A stretch of 64,000 bases of DNA from Streptomyces rimosus (GTDB taxonomy: Bacteria; Actinomycetota; Actinomycetes; Streptomycetales; Streptomycetaceae). Where the stretch lies: positions 186,001-250,000 of the forward strand of contig NZ_CP023688.1 in NCBI RefSeq assembly GCF_008704655.1. Direction: 5' to 3'. Position numbers and translations under genes: made by a program. The first letter of the stretch is position 1; each line of letters starts with the position of its first letter. This document shows, piece by piece, positions 55,101-64,000 of the stretch. Under the pieces are notes generated by a model. It made no database searches, had not been told where the DNA came from, and saw nothing but the letters and a program-made list of their open reading frames with translations.

Positions 55101-58100
55101 CGCGTGGACGGCGAGCAGGTCCCGCAGGACCAGCGGCCCGGACCAGCCGTCCATGATCAGATGCTGGGCGGTCAGCAGCAGCCGGTGGTGGCCGGGTCGG
55201 AGGCGGAGCAGGGTGAGCCGCAGCAGGGGGCCGTGGGCGGGGTCGAAGCGGGTGGCGCGTTCGCGGGTGGCGATGCGAGCGGCGCGGACGGCCTGTTCGT
55301 CGCCGGACAGGTCCGCGAGGTCGTGCTCGGCCCAGGGGAGGGCGGCCGCGCGCGGGTGCGGCACCACCTGTACGGGGGTGCGCAGGCCGTCGTGCCGGAA
55401 GGCGACGCGGAGGGCGGGGTGGCGTTCGAGGAGGCCCTGCCCCGCCGCGCGCAGTGCCGCCGGGTCGAGGGGGCCGTGCAGGTCGACGGCGAGCTGGCTG
55501 GTGTAGACGTCGGGGGCCTGCTCGTCGTAGAGGGCGTGGAAGAGCAGCCCTTCCTGGAGCGGCGTCAGGGGCCATACGTCGGCCAGGTCGGGGCAGTCCC
55601 GTGTCAGCCGTGCGATCTCGTCCTCGGTGAGGGTGACGAGGGGGAAGTCGGTGGGGGTGCGGCCGTCGGCGTCCGGCGCCGTGGCCCGGTCCGCGAAGGC
55701 GGTGAGGAGGCCGAGCCAGGTGTCCGCGAGGTCGCGTACGTCGTCGTCGGTGAACAGGGCACCGGGCCAGGACCAGGTCGCCGTCAGGGCCGGACCGCCG
55801 GGCCCGTCCTCCGTCAGCGCGTCCAGCTGGATCAGGTGAGCGGCGGGCAGCGCGGGGTCGGACCCGCCGGTGATGCCGCCGGAGCCGGGCACCGGTGTCC
55901 AGTCCCCGGCGCTACTGGTGAGACGGCCGAGGTAGTTGTAGCAGATCAGGGGGCGGGCGCCGCGGGCGAGGGACGGGCCGGTCTGCGGGTTGAGGTGGCG
56001 CAGCAGGCCGTAGCCGATGCCGTTGCCGGGGACCGCGCGCAGCTGCTCCTTGACGCGCCGGTAGGCCCGGTCGAGCGCGGGGCCGCCGGAGCGGAGCCGG
56101 GCGGCGTCGGCGTTGCCCGCGTCCAGGCGTACGGGGTGGACGCTGGTGAGCCAGCCGACGGTCCGTGCGAGATCGGCGCCCTCCCCCGTACCGGTGTCCG
56201 GGTCCGGCCCGTCCTCCGGGTCCTCGCGGCCGTGCCGTTCGATGTCGAGCAGGACGGCGGTGTCCGGGCAGCCCGTACGGCGGCGGCGCCAGTCGGCGAC
56301 GGCGAGGCCGAGGGAGGTGAGCAGGATGTCGTCGGTCCGGCCGTGCAGGGCGGCGGGGACCGGGCCGAGCAGCGCGGCCGTCCGGCCCGGCGGCAGGGTC
56401 ACGCTCAGCCGCCGTACGGTGCCGGACAGGTCGCGGGCGGGGTCGTACGGTACCTGGGACAGGGGCGGTTCGGGGGTGTCGAGCATGCCGGTCCACAAGG
56501 GGAGTTCGGCGATGAGGTCGTGGTGCTCGGCCAGTGCGGTGAGCCTCTGGGACCAGGTGCGCAGCGAGGTGCCCACCGGTTCGAGCGCGGGCGGGCGCCC
56601 GGCCACGGCGGCTTCCCAGGCGGCCTTCAGGTCGGGCAGCAGCACTCCCCATGACACGCCGTCCACCGCGAGGTGGTGAATCGTCAGGAGCAGCCGGCCC
56701 GGCCGGTCGGGTCCGGCGTCGAACCAGACGGCCTGGACGAGGCCCGCGGCCCGGCCCGACTCCGGGTCCAGCCGGTCGCGGGCAGCGTTCCTGTGGTGGC
56801 GTACGGCGTCGTTGAGCGCGGTGGCGTCCAGGCCGGTGGCGTCCACCCGGTGGGCGAGGTCCGGGCCGGGGTCCGCAGCGGTGTCCGTACCCGTATCCGT
56901 GCCCGTTTCCGCGTCCGGCGGGGCGATGTCCAGGCTCCAGACCACGTCGCCCACCCGGGTCAGCCGCAGCCGCAGCGCGTCGTGGTGCTCGATCACCGTG
57001 CGCAGCGCGGTGGCGAGGTGGCGGTGGCCGAGGGCGGGCGGCACCTGGAGCAGCACCGACTGGTGGCAGCCCGCGACCGGACCGCCGGTCTCGCGGAGGG
57101 CGTGCATGACGGGGGTGAGGGGCAGCGGACCGCTGTCGTGCCCGGAGGGCGCGGCGGGTACGTCGGGCACTTCGGCCACGCTCCCCGCCTGCGCGGCGAG
57201 GGCTGCGACGGTGGGGTGGCGGAAGACATCGCGCGGGGTCAGGGCGAGTCCGGCCCGCCGGGCCCGGCTCACGAGCTGGATGGCGACGATGCTGTCCCCG
57301 CCGAGGTCGAAGAAGCTGTCGTCCACGCCCGCCGCACCCGTGTCCAGGCCGAGCACCTCGGCGAAGAGACGGCACAGCGTCCGCTCCCGGTCGTCGCGGG
57401 GCGCCCGGCGTGCGGAATCGGCGGCGTAGTCCGGCAGCGGCAGACGGGCGCGGTCGAGTTTGCCGGCGTCGGTCAGCGGCAGCGCGTCCACGGCGACGAC
57501 CGCGGCGGGCACCATGTGCTCCGGCAGCCGTTCGGCCGCGTACCGGCGCAGCTCCGGCGGGTCGGCGGCCCGGCCCGCCGCGGAGGTCACGTACGCCACC
57601 AGCCGCCGGTCCCCCGGCCGGTCCTCGCGTACGACGACCGCCGCCGCGCCGACCTGCGGATGAGCGGTCAGCGCTGCCCGCACCTCCCCCGGCTCGATAC
57701 GGAAACCGCGCAGCTTCACCTGCTCGTCGGCCCGCCCGACGAACTCCAACTGGCCATCGTCCCGCCACCGCACGAGATCACCGGTCCGGTACATCCGCTC
57801 CCCCGGCGGACCGTACGGACACGCCACGAACCGCTCCGCCGTGAGCGCGCTCCGGCCCAGGTAGCCGCGTGTCACCCCGGCGCCCGCGACGTACAGCTCC
57901 GCCGTGACGCCGGGCAATGCCGGGCGCAACGCGTCGTCCAGGACGTACGCGCGGATGCCGCCCAACGGCCGGCCGAGAGGCGGGGCCTGGCCGTCCGGCA
58001 GTGGCCCGTCGAGGAATCCGGCGACCACGAACACGGTGGTCTCCGTGGGGCCGTAGGCATGCACGAAGCGCGCGCCGGGCAGCAGTTCACGGCCTTCGCG

Positions 58101-61100
58101 CGCGGTACGGGCGGGCACCGACTCGGCGCCCAACTCGACGCGGCGCAGGGCCAGTTCCCCGGCGAGGCCGGGGTGCTCGCGCAGTGCGTGCGTCAGCTGC
58201 TCGAACGCCGTCGGGGTGTGGTGGAGCTGGGTGACACCTTCGCGTACGAGCAGCCGCAGCAGCTCGGCCGGGGCGCGGCTCTCCTCGTGCGGCACCACGA
58301 CCAGGCGGGCGCCGTGCAGCAGCGGGCCCCACATCTCCCAGACCGAGAGGTCGAAGGTGTGGGAGTGGAGCAGCGGTGTGACGTCGCCGGGGCGGAAGTC
58401 GAGGCCGGGCGCGTCGGTGAACAGACGGGCCACGGCGTGGTGCGGGACGACGACGCCCTTGGGCGCGCCGGTGGAGCCGGAGGTGTGGATGACGTACGCC
58501 GGGTGGGCGGGGAGCAGCGGGCGGATGCGCTCGTGGTCGCGTACGGGTGTGTCGGGGCACTGGCGGAGGGCGTCGGCAAGCTCCGGGCCGTTCCAGAGCA
58601 GACAGGGGGCGGGGGACGCCTCCGTCGGTGTGCGGGTGGTGAGCAGCAGCACCGGGCGGGCGTCGCGCAGGATCTTGTTGTTGCGTGCGGCGGGCCGGCC
58701 CGGTTCCAGGGGCACGTAGGCCGCGCCGGTCTTCAGCACCGCGAGTACGGCGGTGACGAGGTCGGCCGAGCGCGGCAGCTCCAGCGCCACGAACCGCTCG
58801 GGCCCGGCGCCCCGTTCGATGAGCAGCCGGGCCAGCCGGTTGGCCGCGGCGTCCAGTTCACCGTAGGTGAGAGTGGTGTCCTGAAAGGTCAGGGCCGGTG
58901 CGCCGGGCGTACGGGCCGCCTGGGCCGCGAACAGCTCGGGGAGCAGGGGGGCGGGCGCCGCTGCCGTCGGGGCTGGCTGCTCGGCACGTGGTTCGTCTGC
59001 CGGAGCGGTGCGGGGTTCGTCCGCCGCCGGAACAGTGCGGGGTTCGTACGCCGGAGCGGCGCGGCGCTCATCCACCAAATCAGTGCGGGGCTCGTACGCC
59101 AGACCGGCGCGGCGCTCATCCGCCAGGCCAGTGCGGAGCTCATCCGCCGCAGCCGTCTCCCGCTCCCCGCGCTCCCCCGCTGCCCGCGTGTCCAGGCCGC
59201 CGACGGGCCGGTCAGGATCGGCGGCCACGTCCATCAGCAGGCGCCGCAGCCCGTCCAGGAGCTCTTCGACGGTGGCGCGGTCGAACAGGTCGGCGTTGAA
59301 GTGGGCGGCCCCGGCCAGCGTGTCCGCGCCCGGCTCGCGGCCGGGCGTCTCCGTGACGCTGATCTCCAGGTCGGTGACGAGTCTGCCGGTGTGCAGTTCC
59401 CGGGCCTCGGTGGTGGCGCCGGTCAGCTCCGGCGCGGCGTCGGGCGTGTTCTGCCAGACCAGCAGGGTCTGGAACAGCGGGTGGCGGTCGTCCGTACGGT
59501 CCGGCCGGAGCGCGTCGACGACCCGCTCGACGGGCACGTCCTGGTGCGCGTACGCCTCCAGGCCGGTTTCCCGTACGCGGGCGACCAGGGTACGGAAGCC
59601 GGGCGCGCCCGAGGTGTCCACGCGCAGCACCAGCGTGTTGACGAAGAAGCCGACCAGGTCGTGCAGCGCCGTGTCGGTACGGCCCGCGACGGCGATGCCG
59701 ATGGGGATGTCCTCGCCCGCGCCCAGGCGGGTCAGCAGCGCGGCGAGCCCCGCCTGCACCACCATCGACACGGTCGCGCCGCACTCCCGCGCCAGGTCGC
59801 GCACGGCGCCCAGGAGCGCGCCGTCCCACCGGAAGCAGCAGGTCCCGCTGCGTCCGGTGGGATTCTGCGGGCGCGGCCGGTCGTAGGGCAGCGCGATCCG
59901 GGGCGGCAGTCCGGTGAGCTTCTTCGTCCAGTAGGCGAGTTGCACGGCGGCCGTGGTGGCGCCGGTGCCATCGTCGGTGTCGAGCAGGTCGCGCTGCCAC
60001 AGGGCGTAGTCGGCGTACTGGACGGGCAGCGGGTCCATGTACGGCGGGCGTCCCTGGACGCGCTGTCCGTAGGCGTGCGAGAGGTCGCGCCACAGGGGCG
60101 CCAGCGACCAGCCGTCCGTCGCGATGTGATGCAGCGTCAGGGACAGCAGGTGCTCCTCGGGCCCGAGCGCGAACAGACGGGCCCGTACGGGAAGCCCGGC
60201 CGCGAGGTCGAAGGCTTGGCCCGCGGCGTCCCGTACCTGGTCCGGCAGGGCCTCCCGGGTGGTCTTGGTGACCGGCATCTCCAGCCGTACGGCGTCCGGG
60301 GGCAGGACGAACTGGTGCGGCTCGTCGCCGTCGTCCGGGAAGACGGTGCGCAGGACCTCGTGGCGCGCCACGAGATCGCGCAGCGCGGCCGTCAGCGCCC
60401 GCCGGTCGAGCGGCCCGACGATGTCGAGGGTCAGCGGGACGTGATGGGTGGGGCGCGGCCCTTCCAGGTGGTGCAGGAACCACAGGCGGCGCTGCGCGAA
60501 GGACAGCGGCAGCCGGTCGGGGCGGTTGTCGCGGGCCGTCGGCGCGGGGCGGCGGTGGCCCGCGGTGGTCACCCGCGCGGCCAGGCCCGCCGGGGTCGGC
60601 GTCTCGAACACCGCGCGCAGGCCCAGCTCCGTACCGAAGACCGAGCGGACCCGGTTGACCAGTCCCGTCGCCAGCAAAGAGTGTCCGCCGAGGTCGAAGA
60701 AGTCCTGGTCGGGACCGACTTCGGCGAGGCCGAGGGTATCCGCGAACAGGCCGCACACAATCTCCTCGCGGGCGTCGCCCGGGATGCGGGCGCCGGGATC
60801 GCGGAGGGTGGCGGCGTCCCGGTCGGGCGCGGGCAGGGCCTGCCGGTCGAGCTTGCCGTTGGCGGTCATCGGCAGTGCGTCGAGGACCAGGACGGCGGAG
60901 GGGACCATGTGGTGCGGCAGCCGGGCCGCGACGGACTTGCGGACGGTGCCGCCGAGCGCGGCGGCGGCCCGGCGCCGGGCCGGTTCGCTGGTCAGCGCCC
61001 GCAGGGAAAGCGCGTCGCCCCCGGCGCGTACCGGCGGGAGGTACACGTCGGTGTACGCCACGGGTTCCGCGTCCCCGTCCCTGCGCCGGCGCGCCATACC

Positions 61101-63662
61101 GTCGCGCTCCGGCTCGGGCAGGAACACGGCGTCCAGGCTGCCGTCGTCCGCTTCGGACCAGGTGACCAGGGCGCGGTAGCCGACGCTGGCGGCCAGGTCG
61201 TACAGGTCGTCCGGGTCGGCGCCCGGTACGGCGCCGACCGCGCCGGGCTCCTCCCAGCGCGCGTTGGGGATGCGGCTCACCCGCAAGGCGCCGGGCAGGC
61301 CGGTACGCAGCCGGTGCACCAGTGACGGCAGGCCGGGCATCTCGCTCCCCCACCGCACCCGGGGCGCGTCGGCGAGGGAGACCACCTGGACCGGGCCCTT
61401 GCGCAGCACCACGTCATAGCGGTAGCGGCTCATCTCGTTGCGGTACCGCCCGCGCTTGACGCGGATGTCCACGGCGCTCAGCGCGGGCAGTGCGCCGTCG
61501 GCCAGGGCGGTGAAGAAAGCGGGGGCGACGAGCAGTTCCTTGTCGCTCGCCATGCTCCGCCGGACCGCGGCGGCCAGGGCGGCGTCATCGCCGCCGCGCG
61601 TGCCGGTGCGCTGCCGGTGCAGTGCGGTGTGGAAGCGGCGGGCCAGCCGGAGGTCGCGTACGTCGCCGACGTACAGGGCCCCGCCGGGCGCGAGGCGGTC
61701 GAGGGCACCGCGCAGGACGGCGAGGAGGTAACCGGTGTCGGGGAAGTACTGCGTCACGGAGTTCAGCACGACCACGTCGAAGGCGCCGTCCGGCAGGCCC
61801 CGCATGTCATGGGCGGCCTGGCAGGTCAGCGTGGTGCGGGCGGCCAGCCCGTGGTCCGCCGCCAGCTTCCCGCGCAGCCCGGTGACGGCCTCGGCGGACA
61901 GGTCCGTGCCCCAGTAGCTCTCGCAGTACGGGGCCAGCCCGGCCAGCAGGAGACCGGTGCCGACGCCGATCTCCAGGACGCGGCGCGGCCGCAGGGCCCG
62001 TACCCGCCCCACCGTGGCGTCCCGCCACTCGCGCATCTGCTCCAGTGGGATCGGCCGCCCGTCGGCGCTGCTCCGCCAGCCCGCGAAGTCCTCGCCCAGG
62101 GCCGCGGGCCGGTCCGCCGAGCCGGCGTATAGGTCGTCGTAGACCTGCTGCCAGACCGCCAGCGCCTCGCCGGTGCCCGGCGTGTGCCCGCCCGTGGGGT
62201 CGGCGGGCGCGGGATCCGGGCGCGGTACGACATAGCCGACCAGGCCGGGGCCGCGGTCCGCTTCCCGGTGGACGGCCACCGCCGCCTGGGCGACGTCCGG
62301 GTGGGCCGCGAGCGCGGCTTCCACCTCGCCCGGCTCGACGCGGAAGCCGCGGATCTTGACCTGGTCGTCGGCGCGGCCGGCGAACTCCAGCCCGCCGGGC
62401 CCGCGCCGCACCAGGTCGCCGGTGCGGTACATGCACGCACCGGGCGGGCCGTACGGGCAGGCCACGAAGCGTTCGGCGGTCAGCCCGGGACGGCCCAGGT
62501 AGCCACGCGCCAGCCCGGCGCCCGCGACGTACAGCTCCCCCGTCCCGCCGGGCGGCACTTCCCTCAGACGGTCGTCCAGGACGTACAGCGCCAGGTCGGG
62601 GATGGCCTCCCCGATGATGCTCGGCGCGCCGGGCCGGGCGATGCCGCGGCCGTAGGCGGCGTAGGTGACGTGCACGGTGGTCTCGGTCGTGCCGTACATG
62701 TTGACGATGCGGGGCGCGTCGTCCGGATGCCGGGCGTACCACTCGGCGAGCCGGGCCGGGTCGAACGCCTCGCCGCCGAGGACGACCGTCCGCAGCGTGG
62801 TGTCCCGCAGCGGCGCCGGGTGTTCGCGGTCGGCGGCGAGCAGCGCGGCGAAGGCGGTCGGTGTCTGGGACAGGACGGTGACCCGTTCGCGGGCCAGCAG
62901 GGCCAGGAACTCGGCGGGCGCGCGGCTGACCCGGTACGGGACGACCACCAGCCGGCCGCCGGTCAGGAGCGCCCCGAAGATCTCCCACACCGAGAAGTCG
63001 AAGGCGTGGGAGTGGAAGAAGGTCCAGGTGTCGTCCGGGCCGAAGCCGAACCAGTGGGCGGTGGAGGTGAGCAGGCGGACGACGTTGCGGTGGCTGATCA
63101 CCACGCCCTTGGGGGTGCCCGTGGAGCCCGAGGTGTGGATGACGTACGCGCAGTCGGACGGGTCCGGCCAGCCGCCGCGGTCGACGGAGGTGAGGGGCAG
63201 GTGCGAGGCGTCGGCCAGCAGCAGCCGGGTGCCGTCGTCGTCGAGCAGGACCACGGGCACGCCGTCCGGACCGGCCTCGGCGGGCAGGCCGCCGCAGACC
63301 TCACGCGACGACAGTACGGCGACGGGCGCGGTGTCGCGCAGCAGGAAAGCGATGCGCTCGGCCGGGTACGCGGGGTCCACCGGCACATAGGCCGCACCGC
63401 ACTTGAGCACCGCCAGGACGGCCACGACCAGGTCCGCGGTGCGGGGGAGCGCCAGCGCCACCTTCCGCCGCGGGCCGGCGCCGCGGCCGAGGAGGACCCG
63501 GGCCAGCCGGTTGGCGGCGTCCTCCACCTCCGCGTACGTCATCCGCACGTCCTCGCACACCACGGCGACGGCGCCGGGCGTCCGGCCCGCCTGCCGGGTG
63601 AACAGCTCGTCCAGCGTCGCGAACGAAAGGTCGCGGGCGGTGCTGCCAGAGGCATCGGCCAC
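42135..63662 (-). CDS. Six-module nonribosomal peptide synthetase with terminal thioesterase
   Basis: A 7175-residue enzyme. Order by motifs: A-NMT-T (module 1), C-A-T-E (2), C-A-T (3), C-A-T (4), C-A-T (5), C-A-T-TE (6). Carrier serines lie near residues 994, 2122, 3681, 4738, 5786 and 6848; the TE serine is in GWSFGGA near 6983. It begins directly with an adenylation domain, so its first condensation must come from another protein. The upstream NRPS at 11.8-19.4 kb, which ends in a lone C domain, is the obvious candidate. It should release a chain of six residues added to what it receives, perhaps as a ring. The GTG start has GGAG 8 bases upstream and lies 4 bp after the oxygenase stop. mbtH follows in a 4-bp overlap. 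Confidence 0.96.
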   Translation of the reverse strand: MADASGSTARDLSFATLDELFTRQAGRTPGAVAVVCEDVRMTYAEVEDAANRLARVLLGRGAGPRRKVALALPRTADLVVAVLAVLKCGAAYVPVDPAYPAERIAFLLRDTAPVAVLSSREVCGGLPAEAGPDGVPVVLLDDDGTRLLLADASHLPLTSVDRGGWPDPSDCAYVIHTSGSTGTPKGVVISHRNVVRLLTSTAHWFGFGPDDTWTFFHSHAFDFSVWEIFGALLTGGRLVVVPYRVSRAPAEFLALLARERVTVLSQTPTAFAALLAADREHPAPLRDTTLRTVVLGGEAFDPARLAEWYARHPDDAPRIVNMYGTTETTVHVTYAAYGRGIARPGAPSIIGEAIPDLALYVLDDRLREVPPGGTGELYVAGAGLARGYLGRPGLTAERFVACPYGPPGACMYRTGDLVRRGPGGLEFAGRADDQVKIRGFRVEPGEVEAALAAHPDVAQAAVAVHREADRGPGLVGYVVPRPDPAPADPTGGHTPGTGEALAVWQQVYDDLYAGSADRPAALGEDFAGWRSSADGRPIPLEQMREWRDATVGRVRALRPRRVLEIGVGTGLLLAGLAPYCESYWGTDLSAEAVTGLRGKLAADHGLAARTTLTCQAAHDMRGLPDGAFDVVVLNSVTQYFPDTGYLLAVLRGALDRLAPGGALYVGDVRDLRLARRFHTALHRQRTGTRGGDDAALAAAVRRSMASDKELLVAPAFFTALADGALPALSAVDIRVKRGRYRNEMSRYRYDVVLRKGPVQVVSLADAPRVRWGSEMPGLPSLVHRLRTGLPGALRVSRIPNARWEEPGAVGAVPGADPDDLYDLAASVGYRALVTWSEADDGSLDAVFLPEPERDGMARRRRDGDAEPVAYTDVYLPPVRAGGDALSLRALTSEPARRRAAAALGGTVRKSVAARLPHHMVPSAVLVLDALPMTANGKLDRQALPAPDRDAATLRDPGARIPGDAREEIVCGLFADTLGLAEVGPDQDFFDLGGHSLLATGLVNRVRSVFGTELGLRAVFETPTPAGLAARVTTAGHRRPAPTARDNRPDRLPLSFAQRRLWFLHHLEGPRPTHHVPLTLDIVGPLDRRALTAALRDLVARHEVLRTVFPDDGDEPHQFVLPPDAVRLEMPVTKTTREALPDQVRDAAGQAFDLAAGLPVRARLFALGPEEHLLSLTLHHIATDGWSLAPLWRDLSHAYGQRVQGRPPYMDPLPVQYADYALWQRDLLDTDDGTGATTAAVQLAYWTKKLTGLPPRIALPYDRPRPQNPTGRSGTCCFRWDGALLGAVRDLARECGATVSMVVQAGLAALLTRLGAGEDIPIGIAVAGRTDTALHDLVGFFVNTLVLRVDTSGAPGFRTLVARVRETGLEAYAHQDVPVERVVDALRPDRTDDRHPLFQTLLVWQNTPDAAPELTGATTEARELHTGRLVTDLEISVTETPGREPGADTLAGAAHFNADLFDRATVEELLDGLRRLLMDVAADPDRPVGGLDTRAAGERGERETAAADELRTGLADERRAGLAYEPRTDLVDERRAAPAYEPRTVPAADEPRTAPADEPRAEQPAPTAAAPAPLLPELFAAQAARTPGAPALTFQDTTLTYGELDAAANRLARLLIERGAGPERFVALELPRSADLVTAVLAVLKTGAAYVPLEPGRPAARNNKILRDARPVLLLTTRTPTEASPAPCLLWNGPELADALRQCPDTPVRDHERIRPLLPAHPAYVIHTSGSTGAPKGVVVPHHAVARLFTDAPGLDFRPGDVTPLLHSHTFDLSVWEMWGPLLHGARLVVVPHEESRAPAELLRLLVREGVTQLHHTPTAFEQLTHALREHPGLAGELALRRVELGAESVPARTAREGRELLPGARFVHAYGPTETTVFVVAGFLDGPLPDGQAPPLGRPLGGIRAYVLDDALRPALPGVTAELYVAGAGVTRGYLGRSALTAERFVACPYGPPGERMYRTGDLVRWRDDGQLEFVGRADEQVKLRGFRIEPGEVRAALTAHPQVGAAAVVVREDRPGDRRLVAYVTSAAGRAADPPELRRYAAERLPEHMVPAAVVAVDALPLTDAGKLDRARLPLPDYAADSARRAPRDDRERTLCRLFAEVLGLDTGAAGVDDSFFDLGGDSIVAIQLVSRARRAGLALTPRDVFRHPTVAALAAQAGSVAEVPDVPAAPSGHDSGPLPLTPVMHALRETGGPVAGCHQSVLLQVPPALGHRHLATALRTVIEHHDALRLRLTRVGDVVWSLDIAPPDAETGTDTGTDTAADPGPDLAHRVDATGLDATALNDAVRHHRNAARDRLDPESGRAAGLVQAVWFDAGPDRPGRLLLTIHHLAVDGVSWGVLLPDLKAAWEAAVAGRPPALEPVGTSLRTWSQRLTALAEHHDLIAELPLWTGMLDTPEPPLSQVPYDPARDLSGTVRRLSVTLPPGRTAALLGPVPAALHGRTDDILLTSLGLAVADWRRRRTGCPDTAVLLDIERHGREDPEDGPDPDTGTGEGADLARTVGWLTSVHPVRLDAGNADAARLRSGGPALDRAYRRVKEQLRAVPGNGIGYGLLRHLNPQTGPSLARGARPLICYNYLGRLTSSAGDWTPVPGSGGITGGSDPALPAAHLIQLDALTEDGPGGPALTATWSWPGALFTDDDVRDLADTWLGLLTAFADRATAPDADGRTPTDFPLVTLTEDEIARLTRDCPDLADVWPLTPLQEGLLFHALYDEQAPDVYTSQLAVDLHGPLDPAALRAAGQGLLERHPALRVAFRHDGLRTPVQVVPHPRAAALPWAEHDLADLSGDEQAVRAARIATRERATRFDPAHGPLLRLTLLRLRPGHHRLLLTAQHLIMDGWSGPLVLRDLLAVHAAGGDPTGLAAPAPYRDYLHWLTSQDRTTAEAAWQQALSGVDGPTLVVAGHAADGTVEHERVWATLSAGLTADLHTLARRHGLTLNTVLQGAWAVVLRCLTGRDDILFGATVAGRPPGVPGVEDMVGMFNNTVPVRVRLDAAQPFARALSRLQDEQAGLLPHQHLGLSALHRLCGHDQLFDTLLVFENLPGEPTGPQGPLRATEPRITSGTHYPLSLAVLPGARLRLKLGHRPDVFDARAAAAVLGRLVRVLKAAAGDPDRTVGDLPVLSPPERTRLLRTWSTTPGPRPAPRTWPALFEAQAAQTPGATAVRSADTALTYAELDAVANRLAHLLVPHGAGPERTVALALPRSADLIVSLLAVLKTGAAYVPLDPSHPAERTTALLRDTRPALVLTDSATAGLLPQGPEPRLVLDDPATRAQLAGLPATALHDAERITPLKPRHPAYVIHTSGSTGGPKGVQVTHEGIAALAAAQITRFRTGPGSVVLLFAPPGFDASVSDLCTALLSGATLAVAPAGALLAGGELAEAVARFGVTHLKLPPSVLAGLPPDALPPGTVLAVAGEACSAELVARWAPGRSMTNVYGPTEATVCVTMSVPLKGDGVPPIGTPIAGMRVYVLDAGLRPVPPGVTGELYVAGVGLARGYLNRPGPTAERFVACPYGPPGERMYRTGDLVRWREDGQLEFVGRADEQVKLRGFRIEPGEVRAALTAHPQVGAAAVVVREDRPGDRRLVAYAAPRDGAAPHPGELRRYVGERLPAHLLPSAVVVLDTLPLTPNGKLDARALPEPGRTTTGREPRDAREEILCGLFADVLGLPEVGADDDFFDLGGHSLLATRLIGLARAALGRELTIRALFEARTPAALARRVDGAAAARPAVVRAERPARLPLSYGQRRLWFLHRLAGPGAGYNVPLVLRLRGTVDTDALDAALGDVVARHEVLRTVYAEGADGEPYQVVRDHDAGRSYLTVTSSGAALPEAERAARYAFDLAAEIPFRAELFVGDRDESVLVVLVHHIAADGWSLGPLWRDVVVAYEARRAGGAPEWDALPVQYADFALWQLLDCSEGQAEFWRAELADLPGELELPYDRPRPVTPDHRGATVPFHWDAELHGRVVALARECGASVFMVVQAALAALLTRLGAGTDIPLGSAVAGRTDAALDEVVGFFVNTLVLRTDTSGDPSFRELLRRVRETDLRAYAHQDLPFEQLVEALNPDRSADRNPLFHVALTMDNAAGTGYGLPGAEAEEIHVSTGTAKLDLTYAVRERRGAGRTPGGLEGEAEFRTDLFDAATVEGLLARLRRLLEAAVAAPERTIGSLEILTAAERHALLETANATSRALPAATLPDLFEAQVARTPDAVALTSPDTRLTYAELNARANRLARLLAGRGAGPEGVVALALPRSAGLITAVLAILKTGAACLPVDPGYPAARITYLLRDASCALLVTDHATGATLPDTSVPRLLLDTGDTERALATVPDTDLTDADRRAPALPANPAYVIHTSGSSGTPKGVVVSHSGFASLAAAMDDCFDVGVDSRVLYSASPSFDASFWNLCMALLTGARLVVVPADRLLPGAPLAETVTAYGVTHLTLPPSSLAALAPGSLPEGVTLVLAGEACPTELVARWSSGRRMINAYGPTETTVCATLSGPLTDGGVPPIGTPVANTRVYVLDAGLRPVSPGVTGELYVAGAGLARGYVGRPGLTAERFVACPYGPPGERMYRTGDLVRWRADGQLEFIGRADDQVKLRGFRIEPGETEAVLTAHPGIARAVVVVREDRPGDRRLVAYAVPARAAQRPDDDGPDPADVREFLSARLPGHQIPAAVVFLDALPLTANGKLDRRALPAPDTGVRPAGRAPRAPEEEALCGLFAEVLGVAEAGPEDGFFALGGHSLLATRLVNRVRAVLGAELELRAVFETPTPAALAARLGTTARPRPALRPQPRPDRVPLSSGQRRLWTLHRMTGPSAAYNVPLVLRLRGTVDADALDAALGDVVARHEVLRTVYAEGADGEPYQAVRPADGPFLVRTPAADRTADAMTAAVRRATRHAFDLAAEIPFRAELFECGGDESVLVVLVHHIAADGWSLGPLWRDVVVAYEARRNGSVPAWRPLPVQYADFALWQLLEGSEEQQEFWHAELADLPGELALPCDRPRPAAPDHRGATVPFHWDAELHGRVVALAQECGASVFMVVQAALAALLTRLGAGTDIPLGTPVAGRSDAALDEVVGFFVNTLVLRTDTSGNPSFRELLRRVRETDLRAYAHQDLPFEQLVEALNPDRTSGRNPLFQVALAVDTPSGGALSLPGVAVEQEEAHTGTAKFDLSFRLTERRAPGGAPAGVDGSVEFATALFDRSTAEGLAVRLRRLLEAAVARPEIPVGQADILSPGEHRLLLQRWSGPARGLPTGLLPALFEGWAARGPDAPALVEGAWSATYAEANADANRLAHLLISRGAGPERVVALCLPRSAAAVLAALAVAKTGAAHLPVDPALPRERIAYLLRDTAPVLVVTTAGAARELPPDGPPCVVLDAEPTPGLLTGQPDHNPTDADRLAPLRPSHPAYVIHTSGSTGAPKGVAVPHTGIHALAAAQVARFGLRPGSRVLRFASPSFDASVMETLMAFASGATLVVPPAGPLAGAALADFLARERVSHCLIPPTVLAGVPAAALPDLETLVIGGEAGTPELVARWSPGRRMINAYGPTEATICATLSEPLHGSGTPPIGAPVTHSRVYVLDAGLRPVPPGVTGELYVAGAGLARGYVGRPGLTAERFVACPYDPPGERMYRTGDLVRWRADGQLEFVGRADDQVKVRGFRIEPGEIEAALTAHPAVARAAAAVRTDASGTARLVGYVVATPEAAAPEPGAVRDFLRARLPEHMVPAAVVVLDTLPTTVGGKLDRRALPAPEFAASAAGRAPRTPEEEVLCGLFAEVLRLPSVGVDDSFFDLGGDSLLATRLAARIRTVLGTELDLRTLFAAPTVAGTAGRLRAARRPRPALRPATRPDTVPLSHAQRRLWFLHRLEGPSATYNVPLALRLTGALDAQALCAALVDVIDRHEVLRTVLPETDGVPRQIVLGRDAAHAAVTLADLTGADHDEVSARVRAAARRAVDLTRELPLRAELLALGPEEHLLLFVVHHIAADGWSFGPLWRDLAHAYTERRAGRTPELPPPPVQYADYALWQHELLGDADDPDSLLAEQLRYWTAHLRDLPDQLTLPTDRPRPAQPGGRGGHLAFSWDAAAHQRLAALARDCGASVFMVVQAALAALCTRLGAGTDIPIGTPAAGRTDEALDEVVGFFVNTLVLRTDTSGDPTFRELIGRVRDVDLAAYAHQDVPFERLVEALNPPRTAARHPLVQTLLTWQSAAGRDLELPGLDITPVPAGTGTARLDMEINATEHRAPDGTPAGVEAAVEFSSDLFDRPTVEAFVARLRRITDAATADPGQRISQADILSRQERRTLRERNDTAHGVPDTVLPRLFEDRAATDPGAPALYYADLTLTYAELNAAANRLARLLAARGAGPESVVALALPRTPAMVTAVLAVLKAGAAYLFLDPDYPAGRLAFMLGDTRPVLLVTDRATAPALPATDILRLVLDADATVEALRTLSDTDLTDADRRAPLRPPHPAYVLYTSGSTGTPKGVVGLHRGCVNRLLWCSRTYPWHAGQPVLAKTTLSFIDGTTELLGALLHGAPVVLADSLTARSPADLAALVARHRATRITVVPSLLAALLDGDTGLLATCTLWVTSGEALPPALSQRFADALPHARLVNFYGASEAGGDSLHAVADGPDVAAGTPIWNTHVHVLDAALRPVPPGVPGEIHLTGTGLARGYLHRPALTAERFVADPYGAPGERMYRTGDLGRQRPDGVVEYLGRIDDQVKIHGVRIELGEVQAALLAHPGVDRAAVAVREDTPGRKQLVAYAVPAPGTEPDPAQLRRFLRERLPRFMVPAAAVLLDALPLTANGKLDRRALPAPDVTAPEGGRAPGSPPEELMSALFAEILGLPAVGADDGFFDLGGDSLLAARLISRVRTVFGADPGIRALFDAQTPAGLLRTLHEASTTTADALDVLLPLRARGSRPPLFCVHPASGISWPYAGLLRHLHDRPVIGLQARGLTEPGARPATIDAMAADYLDRIRTVQPTGPYHLLGWSFGGAVAHAMATRLQQQGQKVAFLALLDAAPLQVDPDRVLPRHTARDVAFLFADAVSPGTAHRGLDPARAADILRGQGSALAALLEEPLVTAVAQTLTDNTRLRWYTFRPAVYEGDLLLFKAEPERGEAHWPAEAWQPYVSGTVHTHDARCEHGHMMQPHALDRIGPVLAAALAGTAPAPYEPVPPTHLRSRT
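46720..46930 (-). repeat. A-domain tail segment, module 5 copy
   Basis: Part of a family of near-identical segments covering ARGY...[24 protein letters not shown] and FRIEPGE. Sister copies are at 49895-50110, 53020-53240 and, shorter, 57700-57845. They mark blocks that have been exchanged between modules while the substrate pockets stayed different. Confidence 0.75.
48300..49170 (-). repeat. C-domain segment nearly identical to 51472-52330
   Basis: The C domains of modules 5 and 4 share long runs of identical DNA in these intervals, covering the HHIAADG region through the [20 protein letters not shown] region. Other domains of the same two modules are much less alike, which points to recent gene conversion. 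Confidence 0.75.
49895..50110 (-). repeat. A-domain tail segment, module 4 copy
   Basis: Sister of the module 5 segment at 46720-46930, with only scattered base differences. Confidence 0.75.
51472..52330 (-). repeat. C-domain segment nearly identical to 48300-49170
   Basis: Partner copy in module 4; see the module 5 copy. Differences are scattered single bases. Confidence 0.75.
52466..55650 (-). other. NRPS module 3: C(after D residue)-A-T
   Basis: The condensation domain opens [17 protein letters not shown] and has AQHLIMDGW. This is the style of domains that accept a D-residue donor, which fits the epimerase before it. The pocket by eye is D-A-S-K-A-A-V-V-C. It is somewhat like aromatic codes but with an odd Lys, so the substrate is left open. 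Confidence 0.8.
53020..53240 (-). repeat. A-domain tail segment, module 3 copy
   Basis: Sister of the segments at 46720-46930 and 49895-50110. It also shares the adjoining [20 protein letters not shown] stretch with module 2. Confidence 0.7.
57700..57845 (-). repeat. A-domain tail segment, module 2 copy
   Basis: Shorter sister of the module 3 segment. The identity continues outward to about 57600 through the GDRRLVAYV region. Confidence 0.7.
58974..59144 (-). repeat. Seven degenerate 24-bp units between C2 and A2
   Basis: Encodes an octapeptide series: [40 protein letters not shown](A), DEPRTAPA and DEPRAEQP. It forms an extended, charged linker inside module 2, similar in character to the EEPVRHEPPVA repeats of the PKS. 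Confidence 0.8.
60526..63662 (-). other. NRPS module 1: A(Thr-like)-NMT-T, no C domain
   Basis: The adenylation pocket by eye reads D-F-W-S-V-G-M-V-H, very close to the known threonine code (D-F-W-N-I-G-M-V-H). An N-methyltransferase of about 350 residues is inserted before the end of the A domain, with SAM motif [12 protein letters not shown]. The expected unit is N-methyl-threonine or a similar residue. Carrier GGHSLLA. Confidence 0.8.
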
Positions 63663-63666
63663 GGGA

Positions 63667-64000
63667 TCAACTCCAGTACTGCAGGGGCTCGCCGGGGCCC
63701 TTGCAGGCGATGAACGCGGCCATGCCGACCCGGTGCCCGCCCCGGGCCGGGGTGACGGCGTGCAGCATCCGGGAGCTGAAGATGACGAGGTCGCCCGCTC
63801 GGGGGCGGATCACGTGGACGGGTGGTTCCACGGTGGCCGGGTCCAGCCCCTCGACCTCCAGGATCGTCCGGGTCTCCGCGCTCGTGGGGTCGCGCCGCCA
63901 CAGCTGGAGGTCGCCGCCCTCCTCGGGCATCTGAAGGTAGACGTTGGCGACCAGCTGCTCGGTCACCCCGGCGATCTCCGGGGCGTCCGTCTCCTGCTCG
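63667..64000 (-). CDS. 2OG-Fe(II) oxygenase, C-terminal part (cut by window edge)
   Basis: About 110 residues of an iron/2-oxoglutarate oxygenase; the frame continues past base 64000. The visible part has [19 protein letters not shown] and the distal iron His with the oxoglutarate Arg in [21 protein letters not shown], the double-stranded beta-helix ending. The HxD half of the iron site should lie in this part or just upstream but is not seen in canonical form. Its stop is 4 bp before the NRPS start, so it belongs to that operon and may hydroxylate an amino acid or the peptide. Confidence 0.78.
   Translation of the reverse strand, partial: EQETDAPEIAGVTEQLVANVYLQMPEEGGDLQLWRRDPTSAETRTILEVEGLDPATVEPPVHVIRPRAGDLVIFSSRMLHAVTPARGGHRVGMAAFIACKGPGEPLQYWS

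Larger units (their letters stand above)
55651..60525 (-). other. NRPS module 2: C-A-T-E (D residue)
   Basis: Condensation (HHIATDG), a repeat-bearing linker, adenylation (pocket by eye D-L-W-H-E-G-A-V-F, no confident match), carrier (GGDSIVA) and an epimerization domain (HHLAVDG, then CYNYLGR). The incorporated residue should therefore be D-configured. Confidence 0.82.

Overview
The window is high-GC actinobacterial DNA, almost certainly Streptomyces or a close relative. The signs are very GC-rich third codon positions, frequent GTG starts with 4-bp ATGA/GTGA overlaps, and gene types typical of the genus: snapalysin, an isorenieratene-type carotenoid cluster, a Ku/LigD-polymerase pair, a DDN-like deazaflavin protein, MocR/YczE, MbtH and giant NRPSs. 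No rRNA, tRNA, CRISPR array or intact transposase was seen.

Layout. 1-11.5 kb is miscellaneous chromosome: a CPBP protease fragment, a solitary hemC, a small secreted protein, a DDN-like protein, a four-gene ABC-export/regulator operon with paired operators, a divergent MocR/YczE pair, an NADP-dependent oxidoreductase and a cold-shock-domain protein. 11.8-24.1 kb (minus strand) is a translationally coupled operon: MFS exporter, then PKS (KS-AT-ACP), then a 2548-aa enzyme (aminotransferase-monooxygenase-C-A-T-C). 24.2-33.3 kb holds an HTH-only LuxR protein and a carotenoid cluster (crtE, a crtI remnant, crtI, a crtB-Rieske fusion, then convergent crtU and crtY). A small gene with a lasso-peptide-type precursor sequence sits between the two carotenoid arms. 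33.6-41.8 kb is again miscellaneous: yjdF, snapalysin, ligD-polymerase and ku, an S4 protein with a MITE-like insertion at its stop codon, ychJ, an SGNH hydrolase, a serine hydrolase and three small unknowns. 41.9-64 kb (minus strand) is a second assembly-line operon: a 2OG-Fe(II) oxygenase cut by the window edge, a 7175-aa six-module NRPS ending in a thioesterase, and mbtH.

How the parts fit. The upstream NRPS ends in a condensation domain with no adenylation or carrier domain after it, while the 7175-aa NRPS starts with an adenylation domain and no condensation domain. I infer that the two form one line, split over about 18 kb: KS-AT-ACP, aminotransferase-monooxygenase, C-A-T-C // A(Thr-like)-NMT-T, C-A-T-E, C-A-T, C-A(Phe)-T, C-A-T, C-A-T-TE. 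The aminotransferase-monooxygenase pair resembles the microginin system, so the predicted product is a seven-residue peptide capped by an alpha-hydroxy-beta-amino acyl unit, with an N-methylated Thr-like residue and one D residue. A TTA codon in the PKS gene suggests bldA dependence.

Limits. Domain calls come from motifs read by eye, and adenylation codes were aligned by eye to GrsA. Starts are chosen from ribosome-binding sites and overlaps. Nothing was checked against a database.
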